A stretch of DNA of 64,000 nt from Abyssalbus ytuae (GCF_022807975.1 NZ_CP094358.1:1-64000), one strand, 5' to 3'; positions 19,073 to 27,375 are shown, counted from the first letter of the stretch. Translations and numbers: made by a program. Notes: generated by a model from the letters alone, not told the origin.

Positions 19073-19793
19073 GAACCACCTCACTTTCTAAATTAAAAAT
19101 ATTGGTATCAACCTGAATTTTAATTAATTCATATTCGGCTTTTGTTATTTCATAAAATATTATCTTATCCCCTACCTCTACTTTACAAGGATTATCTTCA
19201 TCTGCATTAAAAATTTCGGCAGGTGAATTTCCTATTATATTCCAACCTCCAGGAGATTGTTTTGGATAAACTCCGGTTTGTTGCCCTCCTATTCCAACTG
19301 ATCCTTTTGGTATTTTAAGCCTGGGGGCTGTACGCCTGGGATGGAATAATTTTTCATCTAATCCTCCCAGGTACATAAATCCCGGTAAAAAACCTATACA
19401 ATAAACGGTATAAAGGGGTTGTGTATGTAGTTTTATTATTTCTTTTTCTGAAATTTTTTTTTGCCGTGAAAAATCCTGCATATCCAATCCAAATTCTTTA
19501 TCGTAACATACGGGAATTTTCCAGGTTCTTTTTGTTCTTTTTTTAATTTTTTTATTTGATTCCGGTAAATTCTTTAACTGGTATAGAATTTTATCATAAT
19601 CAATGTAATCTTTAAATATTAATGTTAAAGAATTATATGCAGGTATAACCTCAATACTTTTAAAAGTTTCCAAAACTATTTGTTTGGTTTTTATAACCTC
19701 ATCCAGTATAGATTCATCAATATGTGGAGGCCATTCTATTAAAATGGCTTTATTTCCAAACGGTTTATAATTTAAGACAAATTTATTTGACAC
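19065..19793 (-). CDS. pxpB: 5-oxoprolinase subunit B (KipI-like)
   Basis: A 242-residue allophanate-hydrolase subunit 1 family protein. The signature GFLPGFMYLGGLDEKLFHPR and the following PKGSVGIGGQQTGVYPKQSP are diagnostic. It forms the 5-oxoprolinase complex with PxpA and PxpC. The Bacillus homologue KipI also inhibits the sporulation kinase KinA, but there is no such kinase context here. It overlaps both neighbours by about 10 bases, as expected for subunits translated together. Confidence 0.93.
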   Translation of the reverse strand: MSNKFVLNYKPFGNKAILIEWPPHIDESILDEVIKTKQIVLETFKSIEVIPAYNSLTLIFKDYIDYDKILYQLKNLPESNKKIKKRTKRTWKIPVCYDKEFGLDMQDFSRQKKISEKEIIKLHTQPLYTVYCIGFLPGFMYLGGLDEKLFHPRRTAPRLKIPKGSVGIGGQQTGVYPKQSPGGWNIIGNSPAEIFNADEDNPCKVEVGDKIIFYEITKAEYELIKIQVDTNIFNLESEVVHD

Positions 19794-20517
19794 TATATCC
19801 GGAATTTATAAGCTTTTCATGAAGTACCTTTACCAGTTTTTCAGCATTTTCAGTATCGGAATGAATACAAAAAGTATCTGCATTAATAGAAACCAAGTTA
19901 CCCGTAATGGTTTTTACTTTACCTTTCAACATTAAAGAAATATGTTCTACAACCTGATTAGCATCTGTTATAACAGCATTTTCTTTTACTCGTGATACCA
20001 AACTTAAATCATTATTGTAATTACGGTCTGCATAAGCTTCTTCTCTTACTTTAAAACCACTTTGACGGGCTAGAGTAGCAGCAAATGAATTGGATAAAAC
20101 ATATAATGTACAACTATCTTTATATTCTTTAATAGCTTCAAGAAAGACATTGGCTAAATCCATATCTTCTGCTACTTCATTGTACAATGCACCATGTGGC
20201 TTTATATGATTTAATTTGCAATTCAAACTATCGGCTACCTCTTTAAGATTCTTTATTTGTTTCCTCACAGATTTTATAAGGTTCTCATTTGAAATATTAA
20301 CTGATTTTCTCCCAAAATTTTCTTTATCAGGGTATGAAGGATGAGCTCCAATATTTACCTTGTATTCACATGCTAGGTTTATAACTCTTCCCATCGTCTC
20401 TTTATCTCCTGCATGACCTCCACATGCTATGTTACAGGAAGTTATATACGGCATGAACAAATGTTCATTGTTCATACCCTCTCCCATATCACAATTTATA
20501 TCTATAATATAGTTCAT
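19783..20517 (-). CDS. pxpA: 5-oxoprolinase subunit A (LamB/YcsF family)
   Basis: A 244-residue TIM-barrel-like subunit of 5-oxoprolinase. The N-terminal INCDMGEGMNNEHLFMPYIT, the CNIACGGHAGD motif and KPHGALYNE are characteristic of YcsF/PxpA. It starts directly after the stop of the transporter gene and overlaps pxpB by 11 bases. The operon removes pyroglutamate, which forms spontaneously from glutamine and from peptide N-termini. Confidence 0.94.
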   Translation of the reverse strand: MNYIIDINCDMGEGMNNEHLFMPYITSCNIACGGHAGDKETMGRVINLACEYKVNIGAHPSYPDKENFGRKSVNISNENLIKSVRKQIKNLKEVADSLNCKLNHIKPHGALYNEVAEDMDLANVFLEAIKEYKDSCTLYVLSNSFAATLARQSGFKVREEAYADRNYNNDLSLVSRVKENAVITDANQVVEHISLMLKGKVKTITGNLVSINADTFCIHSDTENAEKLVKVLHEKLINSGYSVK

Positions 20518-21723
20518 TTAAATCAAATCAAATACTTTGAGAATACTTTTTAGCCCTAAAAATAATGTTATTAATATAATAATAATTGTAATAATGTTTT
20601 GTAAAAAAGTGTTTTTAAATTTTCCTAATATCCGCTTATTATTGGAAACCCAGAATAATAAAACCGCCATTACCGGAAGTAAAATACCATTAGCCATTTG
20701 AGCAAATTGGATAATTATGATTGGTTTTATACCAAAGAACAGAAAGAAAGTTCCGATGAAGAGCACCAACATCCAAACCAGCCTGAATCGTGTATCTTTA
20801 TTGGATGCTTTCCAGCCAAAACAGCTATTCGCTACATAAGCTGCTGCCAAAGGGGCAGTAACAGCAGAAGTGATGCCTGCTGCTATTAATCCAATTCCTA
20901 TAAAATACCTGGCCATTACTCCATAAAGAGGTTCTAAACTTCGGGTAAGATCAATTATATTATTTATTTTACCGGGGTGTAGAGATGCTGACGAAATAAT
21001 AATACACATAGATACTACTCCTCCCAAACCAATTGATATTAGTGTATCTTTTCTAGATAAATGGATATCTTTTTCTGATTTCCATTTCTCTTTAACCAGG
21101 GATGCATGTAAAAATAGATTGTATGGAACAACTGTAGTACCTATTAAGGAAATAACTGTGAGAAGATTTTTTTCAGTAACAGAAGGTAGAAAAAGGCCTT
21201 TCAACAAAAAAAATATATCAGGTTTAACTAAAAATGCTGAAATTATAAAAGACAAACTCATTACTATAATAAGGAAAATAAATATCTTCTCTAAAAATTT
21301 ATAACTTCCAATATACAATAAAATAAAAGAGACTGAGGCTATTGCTATTGCAACAAAATTTTTATTACTGTTATCTCCTGTTATTGCTTCCAACCCTAGT
21401 ACGGCACCTCCTATATTACCGGATTCATAAGCCGTATTACCCAGTATTATTGCCAAAATAATGATAAATACAATTATCTTTCTGAATAAAGGATGAGATA
21501 TTTGTTCCCTGACAACTTCGGCTAAGCCTTTTTGAGTTATAATCCCAATCCTGCCGGCCATTTCCTGTAAAACTATAGTTGCTATAACAGAAAGAAGCAT
21601 AGCCCAAAGCAATGAATAACCAAAAGAGGCTCCTGCCATTGAGCATACCGTAACTGTACCAGGTCCAATAAAAGCTGCTGCAACAAGGGTTCCGGGACCT
21701 ATATTCTTAAAAAGATTTTTCAT
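20518..21723 (-). CDS. NRAMP-fold transporter of the 5-oxoprolinase operon
   Basis: A 401-residue integral membrane protein with about eleven helices and the NRAMP fold. Helix 1 reads AAFIGPGTVTV and helix 6 reads VVPYNLFLHA. In canonical metal-transporting NRAMPs these are DPGN and MPHN, so the metal-binding Asp, first Asn and Met are all replaced while the PG break in helix 1 and the helix-6 proline remain. It comes first in the pxp operon, as the NRAMP-like ycsG is next to ycsF in Bacillus. I infer a substrate other than a divalent metal, perhaps pyroglutamate or a related acid. That is not shown by the sequence. Confidence 0.82.
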   Translation of the reverse strand: MKNLFKNIGPGTLVAAAFIGPGTVTVCSMAGASFGYSLLWAMLLSVIATIVLQEMAGRIGIITQKGLAEVVREQISHPLFRKIIVFIIILAIILGNTAYESGNIGGAVLGLEAITGDNSNKNFVAIAIASVSFILLYIGSYKFLEKIFIFLIIVMSLSFIISAFLVKPDIFFLLKGLFLPSVTEKNLLTVISLIGTTVVPYNLFLHASLVKEKWKSEKDIHLSRKDTLISIGLGGVVSMCIIISSASLHPGKINNIIDLTRSLEPLYGVMARYFIGIGLIAAGITSAVTAPLAAAYVANSCFGWKASNKDTRFRLVWMLVLFIGTFFLFFGIKPIIIIQFAQMANGILLPVMAVLLFWVSNNKRILGKFKNTFLQNIITIIIILITLFLGLKSILKVFDLI

Positions 21724-21834
21724 CTGTTTAAAATTGTTAGCTTATTGAAAATGAAGAAACTAATCCTGAGGACTCGGGATGCTCACATTCAGGAATACTC
21801 ATAAAATTATTTAAATCATCTTCCATATTATTAT

Positions 21835-23370
21835 TTATCCCAACCAACCTTCCCGGTCTAAACTCCGGTATTGAATAGCTTCGCTTATATGTTCTCCTTG
21901 TACATCGCAAACACCATCTAAATCAGCAATGGTCCGCGCAACTTTTAGTATTCTATCATATGCTCTTGCAGAAAGGTTAAGTCTTTCCATTGCATTTTTC
22001 AACAACTTTTTAGAAGCTTCATCGAGTTTACAATATTCCCTTATTTGTTTAGTATTCATTTGAGCATTGTAATGTATTCCAGGCAATTTTGAAAAACGTT
22101 GAGTTTGTATTTCCCTGGCTGCTGTTACTCTTTGCCTTATTTTTACACTGCTCTCCCCTTTGCGGTCATCTGATAATTTTTCAAAGGGAACAGGCGTAAC
22201 TTCAATGTGTATATCAATTCTATCAAGCAGAGGTCCTGAAATTTTACCTAAATAACGTTGCATCTCGGCAGGCGATGATGTCACCGGTGCATCCGGGTCA
22301 TTAAAATAACCTCCGGGGCTTGGGTTCATACTGGCAACCAGCATAAAACTAGAAGGATATGTAACTGTGAACTTTGCTCTTGAAATAGTTACTTCTCTGT
22401 CTTCTAAAGGCTGTCTCATTACTTCCAGCACACTTCTTTTAAATTCCGGTAACTCGTCTAAAAACAAAACTCCGTTATGAGAGAGAGAAATTTCTCCCGG
22501 TTGGGGGTAAGCCCCTCCTCCAACCAAAGCTACATCTGAAATTGTATGATGGGGACTTCTAAAAGGACGTTGACTCATTAAACCTGTTCCATTTACCTTT
22601 CCTACTACACTGTGAATTTTTGTTGTTTCAAGAGCTTCATTCAGTGTCATGGGAGGTAAAATAGAGGGCAACCTTTTGGCTAACATCGTTTTTCCTGCTC
22701 CCGGAGGCCCTATTAAAATAATGTTATGTCCGCCTGCAGCAGCTATTTCCATACATCTTTTTATACTTTCTTGTCCTTTCACATCGGCAAAATCGTATTC
22801 TGGAAATTCTAATCCTTTATAAAACTGCTCCCTGGTATCAACTACAGTTTTATTTAATTGTAAATTACCATCAAAAAACTCAATGACCTGTTTTATATTT
22901 TCCACTCCATAAACATCAATATTATCAACTATAGCAGCTTCATTCGCATTTTGAGCAGGTAGTATAAAGCCTTTGAATCCTTCTTCCCTTGCCTTAATAG
23001 CGATGGGTAATGCTCCTTTTACAGGTTGCAGGCTCCCATCAAGTGAGAGTTCCCCCATAATAATATATTTATCTACATTATCACTTTTTATCTGCTCGGA
23101 AGCAGAAAGAATACCTATAGCCAATGTAAGGTCATAGGCAGAGCCTTCTTTGCGCATATCGGCAGGTGCCATATTAATAGTTATTCTTTTTCCGGGAATT
23201 TTATACCCATTATTCTGAAGTGCAGCAGCAATTCTATAATTACTCTCTTTGATAGCATTATCGGGTAAACCAACCAGATGATAACCAACACCCCTGTCTA
23301 TATTTACCTCAACTGTAATTGTTGTTGCTTCTACCCCAAATACAGCACTACCGTAAATTTTTGTAAGCAT
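21835..23370 (-). CDS. YifB/ComM family Mg-chelatase-like AAA+ ATPase
   Basis: A 511-residue protein with an N-terminal Lon-protease-like domain lacking the catalytic dyad, a central AAA+ domain with Walker A GPPGAGKT and NGVLFLDELPEF as Walker B, and a C-terminal Mg-chelatase helical domain. ComM in naturally competent bacteria is a branch-migration helicase that helps integrate incoming DNA. The gene stands alone between the pxp operon and the peptide locus. A competence role here is inferred from the family. Confidence 0.93.
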   Translation of the reverse strand: MLTKIYGSAVFGVEATTITVEVNIDRGVGYHLVGLPDNAIKESNYRIAAALQNNGYKIPGKRITINMAPADMRKEGSAYDLTLAIGILSASEQIKSDNVDKYIIMGELSLDGSLQPVKGALPIAIKAREEGFKGFILPAQNANEAAIVDNIDVYGVENIKQVIEFFDGNLQLNKTVVDTREQFYKGLEFPEYDFADVKGQESIKRCMEIAAAGGHNIILIGPPGAGKTMLAKRLPSILPPMTLNEALETTKIHSVVGKVNGTGLMSQRPFRSPHHTISDVALVGGGAYPQPGEISLSHNGVLFLDELPEFKRSVLEVMRQPLEDREVTISRAKFTVTYPSSFMLVASMNPSPGGYFNDPDAPVTSSPAEMQRYLGKISGPLLDRIDIHIEVTPVPFEKLSDDRKGESSVKIRQRVTAAREIQTQRFSKLPGIHYNAQMNTKQIREYCKLDEASKKLLKNAMERLNLSARAYDRILKVARTIADLDGVCDVQGEHISEAIQYRSLDREGWLG

Positions 23371-23519
23371 TTATTATTCTATTTTTTTCTAAAAATAGAA
23401 AATAAATAATAATGTTTTTAAAAGCCTACCATTAATGAAAAATTAAAAATGAAGTATAAACATTAATATATTGAGGAAAAACCGCACAATTTTTGGAGGT
23501 AAAATTCAGATATTTAACA

Positions 23520-23539
23520 TATACTTTTAAAAAAGTATA
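23520..23539. promoter_or_regulatory. Inverted repeat upstream of the peptide locus
   Basis: TATACTTTT and AAAAGTATA, 9-base arms separated by AA, lie 52 bases before the start of the VKOR-fusion gene. The position suggests an operator or an RNA hairpin near the promoter, but the AT-richness of the region makes chance occurrence possible. Confidence 0.35.
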
Positions 23540-23590
23540 AAATCATAACATTTTTCATCACAATCATTAACCGTGTATATCCCCTAAATA

Positions 23591-25210
23591 ATGAAAGAGA
23601 ATCTTGTGAAGCTCTTATTTAATTTTCTGAAACAAGAAAATTACCATATTAATTATGATGAACTCAAGTTGCAATTATTAAGCCATCCCTCTTATCCAAG
23701 TTTACATTCTTTAACTGGGGTACTTAATCATTTCAATATAGAAAATCTTGCTTTAGAGGTACCTACGGATAAAGATACTTTAAACCAACTACCAAATATA
23801 TTTATAACATTAACTTCAAATGAAGATTCTAAAGAATTTTGTTTGGTAACTAAATTAAACAATGCCATTGAAATTTATTATGATAAAAAAAATAGGAATA
23901 AGATAGGTTTTGATGAGTTCATACAAAATTGGTCCGGAATTATTTTAGTTATTGACGAACGAAATGAAAGTGTAAATGAAAAACCTTCTAAATTATATAA
24001 TAGTAATTTATTTGAATATGGTTTAGCTATAGTAATAATAGGATTATTCTTTTTTAAAACTCCTTCCCTATCTAATTCACTGCATTTTATTTTTTCATTA
24101 GTTGGTTTCGGTATAAGTATCCTTATTGTTAAGCATGAACTGGGTTTAAATTCAAAGTTTGTAGAGCAGTTATGTAATGCAAGAGAATCAACTAATTGTG
24201 ATGCTGTTTTAAACTCAAAAGGAGCATCCATTTTTAAGCAGGTAAAACTAAGTGATGTGTGCCTAATATATTTTTCGTCACTAATTCTTTTTTGGTTGAT
24301 TTCAAAAGGTTTAGACATTAGTTATCAATCTATTATGGTGGTAAGTTTAATTACTATTCCTGTAACATTTTATTCAATTTATTATCAATTCAATGTGGTA
24401 AAAAAATGGTGTCCGTTATGTTTGGGAGTTGTAGGCGTATTATGGTTACAATTTGCCTCTATAATGATTTTTGATTATCAGTTGGTTAATTCAAGCTTTA
24501 ATTTCACAAGCAGTATTGTACTTATTTTATCTTTTTTTACATCAATCACAATTTGGAAAAATACAAGGCCTTTATTGAAGAAAAATAAAGAACTGGAGAA
24601 ACTGGAAATTGAGCATTTCAAATTTAAACGAAATTTCGATTTGTTCGACTCTGTTTATAGTAAAAACGACTATATAGAAACCAATATTGACAATAAAAAA
24701 GAAATAATATTGGGAAATAAAAATGCATTGTTAAATATTCTATTGGTTACTAACCCGGCTTGCTATTATTGTAAATCGGCCCACTTTGACATTGAAAAAA
24801 TAATCTCACAACATTCAAAGAACCTAAAAGTCACCATTAGGTTTAATGTTCCACAAAATACAGATAATATATCCCATCAAGTAGCAAGTCGTTTAATCGA
24901 ATTATACTACAATAAGCATATAGATGATTTTAAAATGGCTATTAATGAAGCCTATAGCGATAAATCCGACCTAAAAAAATGGATTTCAAAATGGGGGAAA
25001 TCAAAGAGTGAACTAGCCATTGATTTGTTAAACCAACAAAAAGAATGGTGTAATAAAAATAATCTGAATTTTACCCCTGCATTGTTGGTAAATGGAAGAC
25101 AATTCCCAAAAGAATATAACAGAAGTGACTTAAATTATTTTATTGACGATTTGATAGAACAGGCAGAATTAAAAGAAAAACCCAGGGAAATGGAACTAGT
25201 AAATAATTGA
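23591..25210 (+). CDS. C39-like / VKOR / thioredoxin fusion, predicted disulfide-forming protein
   Basis: A 539-residue membrane protein in three parts. Residues 1-130 resemble the bacteriocin-leader-binding C39 peptidase fold (LLSHPSYPSLHSLTGVLNHF) but have no catalytic cysteine at the start, so the domain is probably degenerate. Residues about 140-325 are a vitamin K epoxide reductase domain with loop cysteines 195 and 203 and the redox pair Cys274-Pro-Leu-Cys277. Residues about 345-530 are thioredoxin-like with Cys391-Tyr-Tyr-Cys394. VKOR-thioredoxin fusions use quinone to drive disulfide formation. It is the first gene of the peptide locus, and all precursors have even cysteine counts, so I infer it oxidises them, with the N-terminal domain possibly binding leaders. 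Confidence 0.82.
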   Translation: MKENLVKLLFNFLKQENYHINYDELKLQLLSHPSYPSLHSLTGVLNHFNIENLALEVPTDKDTLNQLPNIFITLTSNEDSKEFCLVTKLNNAIEIYYDKKNRNKIGFDEFIQNWSGIILVIDERNESVNEKPSKLYNSNLFEYGLAIVIIGLFFFKTPSLSNSLHFIFSLVGFGISILIVKHELGLNSKFVEQLCNARESTNCDAVLNSKGASIFKQVKLSDVCLIYFSSLILFWLISKGLDISYQSIMVVSLITIPVTFYSIYYQFNVVKKWCPLCLGVVGVLWLQFASIMIFDYQLVNSSFNFTSSIVLILSFFTSITIWKNTRPLLKKNKELEKLEIEHFKFKRNFDLFDSVYSKNDYIETNIDNKKEIILGNKNALLNILLVTNPACYYCKSAHFDIEKIISQHSKNLKVTIRFNVPQNTDNISHQVASRLIELYYNKHIDDFKMAINEAYSDKSDLKKWISKWGKSKSELAIDLLNQQKEWCNKNNLNFTPALLVNGRQFPKEYNRSDLNYFIDDLIEQAELKEKPREMELVNN

Positions 25211-25220
25211 CAAAAATATT

Positions 25221-25267
25221 TTTCGCGAAAGACAGACATAAACCCGAGTGTCTTAAAATGGTTCGGG
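25221..25267 (+). ncRNA. Repeated 5'-UTR pseudoknot element, copy 1
   Basis: Starts with the palindrome TTTCGCGAAA, followed by an H-type pseudoknot: stem 1 AGACAT (25234-25239) with GTGTCT (25248-25253), stem 2 CCCGA (25243-25247) with TCGGG (25263-25267), a 3-base first loop and a 9-base last loop. It begins 10 bases after the VKOR-fusion stop and ends 26 bases before the first precursor start. Stem 2 differs from copies 3 and 4 (CCTTGA/TCAAGG) but stays paired. Confidence 0.7.
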
Positions 25268-25293
25268 AACAACTAATTCTTAATTATACACTT

Positions 25294-25458
25294 ATGAAAA
25301 AATTAATCAGCTTAAAAAAAGTAAAACAATTAGATAAGGGGCAACAGAAAAGCATCAAAGGAGGAAAGGCACCACTTTGTGACCCGCCGGAAATAGCATG
25401 TTATTTTCCGGCTACACATACCTGGGAATGTGTTTTAGAACAGTATTGTATGAACTAA
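25294..25458 (+). CDS. GG-leader peptide precursor 1
   Basis: A 54-residue precursor. The leader ends KGQQKSIKGG at residue 24; the core starts KAPLCDPPEIACYF and has four cysteines (29, 36, 46, 52). An open frame extends upstream to 25207, but that part runs through the pseudoknot element and does not look like protein, so I use the ATG at 25294 (MKKLISLKK), which matches the other precursors. I infer cleavage after Gly-Gly by the C39 domain of the exporter and two disulfides in the product. Activity is unknown. Confidence 0.8.
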   Translation: MKKLISLKKVKQLDKGQQKSIKGGKAPLCDPPEIACYFPATHTWECVLEQYCMN

Positions 25459-25495
25459 ACTTATCGTTTTCTATTCATTTTAATACAATTTAATT

Positions 25496-25654
25496 ATGAA
25501 AAAATTAGAAATACTAAAAGGCTTTAAAAAGCTGCAAAAGAAAGAACAAAAAGAAATTCTTGGAGGCAGTCTTAATTGTCCTCCGGGATATGAGCCAGAT
25601 GAATGCGACATGTATTGTGTAATAAAAGGTGCTCCTTACTTCACCCCTTGTTAG
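25496..25654 (+). CDS. GG-leader peptide precursor 2
   Basis: A 52-residue precursor with leader MKKLEILKGFKKLQKKEQKE followed by ILGG, and a core SLNCPPGYEPDECDMYC with four cysteines (28, 37, 41, 52). The leader is closely similar to that of precursor 3 (LKGFKKLxKKEQKE in both), while the cores differ, suggesting duplication followed by core divergence. It lies 37 bases after precursor 1 with no pseudoknot element between them, so they probably share a transcript. Confidence 0.78.
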   Translation: MKKLEILKGFKKLQKKEQKEILGGSLNCPPGYEPDECDMYCVIKGAPYFTPC

Positions 25655-25752
25655 GGGATAATCTAAAGAATTATATTTTATAATAATGTATTAGAATTTT
25701 TTTATTAATCCATATGCTAAATTTTAATAATTGTATAATCTAAAAAATAGAG

Positions 25753-25947
25753 ATGAAAAAAGCAGAAAAATTAAAAGGTTTTAAAAAACTGGAAAAAAAA
25801 GAACAAAAGGAAGTGTTTGGAGGTTTAAAACCTATTCCAATCGGACCTTGTGGTGAAACAGGGGGACAGGTAATTAGCTGGTCACAAGACAGATGTTGGG
25901 GATACGGAATTGTTTGGTATAACGGTGAATGTTGGGCTTGTTATTAA
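25753..25947 (+). CDS. GG-leader peptide precursor 3
   Basis: A 64-residue precursor. Leader MKKAEKLKGFKKLEKKEQKE plus VFGG, then a core rich in Trp, Tyr and Gly (CGETGGQV, CWGYGIVWYNGECWACY) with four cysteines (33, 48, 60, 63). It is the last gene before a hairpin terminator and so ends the first peptide transcription unit. The aromatic core could favour membrane interaction, but that is a guess. Confidence 0.78.
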   Translation: MKKAEKLKGFKKLEKKEQKEVFGGLKPIPIGPCGETGGQVISWSQDRCWGYGIVWYNGECWACY

Positions 25948-25966
25948 TTATTTTCCCATAAAATAA

Positions 25967-25994
25967 CTAAACCAAGGAGGAATCCTTGGTTTAG
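25967..25994 (+). terminator. Terminator after precursor 3
   Basis: A 12-base-pair perfect stem (CTAAACCAAGGA with TCCTTGGTTTAG) around GGAA, 19 bases after the precursor 3 stop. The following tract (AAAACATTTTC) is only moderately T-rich. Pseudoknot copy 2 starts 8 bases later. Confidence 0.65.
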
Positions 25995-26001
25995 AAAACA
26001 T

Positions 26002-26052
26002 TTTCTCGCGAAAGACAGACACATACTCTGAGTGTCTTTATAAATGTTCAGG
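26002..26052 (+). ncRNA. Repeated 5'-UTR pseudoknot element, copy 2
   Basis: The most divergent copy. The 5' palindrome is altered to TTTCTCGCGAAAG. Stem 1 is AGACAC (26017-26022) with GTGTCT (26032-26037). Stem 2 is TCTGA (26027-26031) with TCAGG (26048-26052), including one T-G pair. It follows a terminator and ends 33 bases before precursor 4, so it likely begins a new transcription unit. Confidence 0.65.
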
Positions 26053-26085
26053 AACAAATATAACAATTCTTAAAAATTTAAAATT

Positions 26086-26232
26086 ATGCTCAAATACATA
26101 TCAACATATGGAAAAAAATTAAGTATTTCAGAATTAAAAAATATTGAGGGTAAAGGAGGAATAGATGAATGCTCTTTTAGTAATGATCCTAGCACAGACT
26201 GGTGTTGCCACTTACCCGGAGGTTGTCCGTAG
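26086..26232 (+). CDS. GG-leader peptide precursor 4
   Basis: A 48-residue precursor, the shortest. The leader MLKYISTYGKKLSISELKNI followed by EGKGG is less basic than the others. The core IDECSFSNDPSTDWCCHLPG has four cysteines (29, 40, 41, 47), including a CC pair. First gene after pseudoknot copy 2. Not similar in its core to any neighbour. Confidence 0.75.
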   Translation: MLKYISTYGKKLSISELKNIEGKGGIDECSFSNDPSTDWCCHLPGGCP

Positions 26233-26300
26233 CCATACACAGGATAATGAATTATTTAATTTTTTAGAATAAACTACTAAAAAACTAAACCTTGATAATT

Positions 26301-26495
26301 ATGAAAAACTTAAAAAAAATCATAGGTGTTATACAACTAAGTAAAAGCCACCAGAAAAATATTTTGGGAGGGATTCCCAAAAAGCCTTTATGCTGCGACC
26401 CTACATGGTACTGTTGTTTCACCAATCCCAATTTTAATGGGACTAATTGTCAATTCCTATATGAACCTATACCCGGTAGCGCAGGTTGTGTTTAG
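26301..26495 (+). CDS. GG-leader peptide precursor 5
   Basis: A 64-residue precursor with leader ending SKSHQKNILGG and a core IPKKPLCCDPTWYCCF with six cysteines (31, 32, 38, 39, 50, 63), two of them CC pairs. An upstream TTG at 26292 would add three residues; the ATG at 26301 (MKNLKK) agrees with other precursors. The 68-base gap from precursor 4 has no clear structure. Confidence 0.78.
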   Translation: MKNLKKIIGVIQLSKSHQKNILGGIPKKPLCCDPTWYCCFTNPNFNGTNCQFLYEPIPGSAGCV

Positions 26496-26543
26496 ACAAT
26501 CACCATTAATTAAATAAAAAATAATATTATTAAAATTTCAATT

Positions 26544-26696
26544 ATGAAAAATAAAGTAACAAAATTAGGCCAAATACTAAGTAAAGAACATCAAAGAAGC
26601 ATAAATGGTGGAAAAAAACAATGTTTACTGCCTAATAATACATGTTCTCAATTTTCAATTGCCTGTGCAGAACCTCAATGCCAGCCACTGCCTTAA
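26544..26696 (+). CDS. GG-leader peptide precursor 6
   Basis: A 50-residue precursor. Leader MKNKVTKLGQILSKEHQRSI then NGG; core KKQCLLPNNTCSQFSIACAE then PQC, with four cysteines at near-regular spacing (27, 34, 41, 46). The frame is short but matches the leader pattern of its neighbours at every position expected. Confidence 0.77.
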   Translation: MKNKVTKLGQILSKEHQRSINGGKKQCLLPNNTCSQFSIACAEPQCQPLP

Positions 26697-26773
26697 AGCA
26701 ATGAATTTTCTTACAAATAAAACTTATTTGTAGTAGATAAAAGATATTTAACAAAAACCTAAAAAGTTTAACA

Positions 26774-26968
26774 ATGAAAAAATTATCAAAAATAAAAGGA
26801 ATCAAAATTCTTGACAAAAACGCACAAAGGCATATTAACGGAAAAGGGCAGTGTGATACATATACTGGGCCCATTTCATATGGGCCTGAGGATTGCGAAG
26901 CCTTCCATGCTTTACCACCTTATCATCAGGTATGCGTACTTGTTAGTGTAGAATGCTTTCCTCAGTAA
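26774..26968 (+). CDS. GG-leader peptide precursor 7 (variant cleavage motif)
   Basis: A 64-residue precursor with leader MKKLSKIKGIKILDKNAQRH then INGKG. Where other precursors have GG at 23-24, this has Gly23-Lys24-Gly25, so the C39 cleavage site is altered. The core QCDTYTGPISYGPEDCEAF continues to two more cysteines (27, 41, 54, 61). It may be cut after Lys24 or Gly25, or processed poorly. Confidence 0.75.
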   Translation: MKKLSKIKGIKILDKNAQRHINGKGQCDTYTGPISYGPEDCEAFHALPPYHQVCVLVSVECFPQ

Positions 26969-27006
26969 ATAAAAATTATTACTCATAACTTTAAAATATA
27001 TCACGC

Positions 27007-27207
27007 ATGTTAAAAAATTTATCAAATTTCGGAAAAGCTCTAACTAAAATTGAGCAAAAAAATATTAATGGTGGATTCATCCCTACTCTATATCAATTTT
27101 GTTGTACCAGAACTCAGGGTTTCTGGCTAAGCAATTATCCTCAATTAGGTAATGACCCCTATTATACTTGTACAGATGATGTTTGTGAAAATGAGTTGCC
27201 GGTTTAA
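27007..27207 (+). CDS. GG-leader peptide precursor 8
   Basis: A 66-residue precursor, the longest. Leader MLKNLSNFGKALTKIEQKNI then NGG; core FIPTLYQFCCTRTQGFW with a CC pair and two further cysteines (32, 33, 55, 60). It is the last recognisable precursor before the exporter gene. Confidence 0.77.
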   Translation: MLKNLSNFGKALTKIEQKNINGGFIPTLYQFCCTRTQGFWLSNYPQLGNDPYYTCTDDVCENELPV

Positions 27208-27221
27208 TTAAAAAATAAACT

Positions 27222-27335
27222 ATGAAAAAAGAAAGTGATGAACATAATTCATTAGATAAAGCAACTCGGTTAAAAATAAAAGAGGAGCTTCATATCATTG
27301 CAGTATATGTTACATTACAAACAAGTAAAATCTGA
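27222..27335 (+). CDS. Possible small protein (37 residues), not a precursor
   Basis: An ATG frame starting MKKESDEHNSLDKATRLKIK and ending VYVTLQTSKI, 14 bases after precursor 8 and just before a hairpin. It has no GG motif and no cysteine and is highly charged, so it does not belong to the precursor family. It could be a small accessory or immunity factor, a decayed remnant, or a chance frame. Coding status is uncertain. Confidence 0.35.
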   Translation: MKKESDEHNSLDKATRLKIKEELHIIAVYVTLQTSKI

Positions 27336-27343
27336 CTATTTTG

Positions 27344-27375
27344 AATTAATTCAGCAACAATTTGCTGAATTAATT
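27344..27375 (+). terminator. Hairpin between the precursors and the exporter gene
   Basis: A 13-base-pair perfect stem (AATTAATTCAGCA with TGCTGAATTAATT) with a 6-base loop, followed by TTTAATA. It would reduce transcription from the precursor genes into the exporter, so precursors can be made in excess. Confidence 0.6.

Noticed and set aside
25221-25267. preQ1-type riboswitch as identity of the pseudoknot
   Set aside because: Both are small H-type pseudoknots, but the loop and tail sequences do not match preQ1 consensus as I know it and no queuosine gene is nearby.
25207-25293. Upstream extension of precursor 1 to 83 residues
   Set aside because: The extension translates the pseudoknot element and lacks the precursor-like start; the ATG at 25294 matches ten other precursors.
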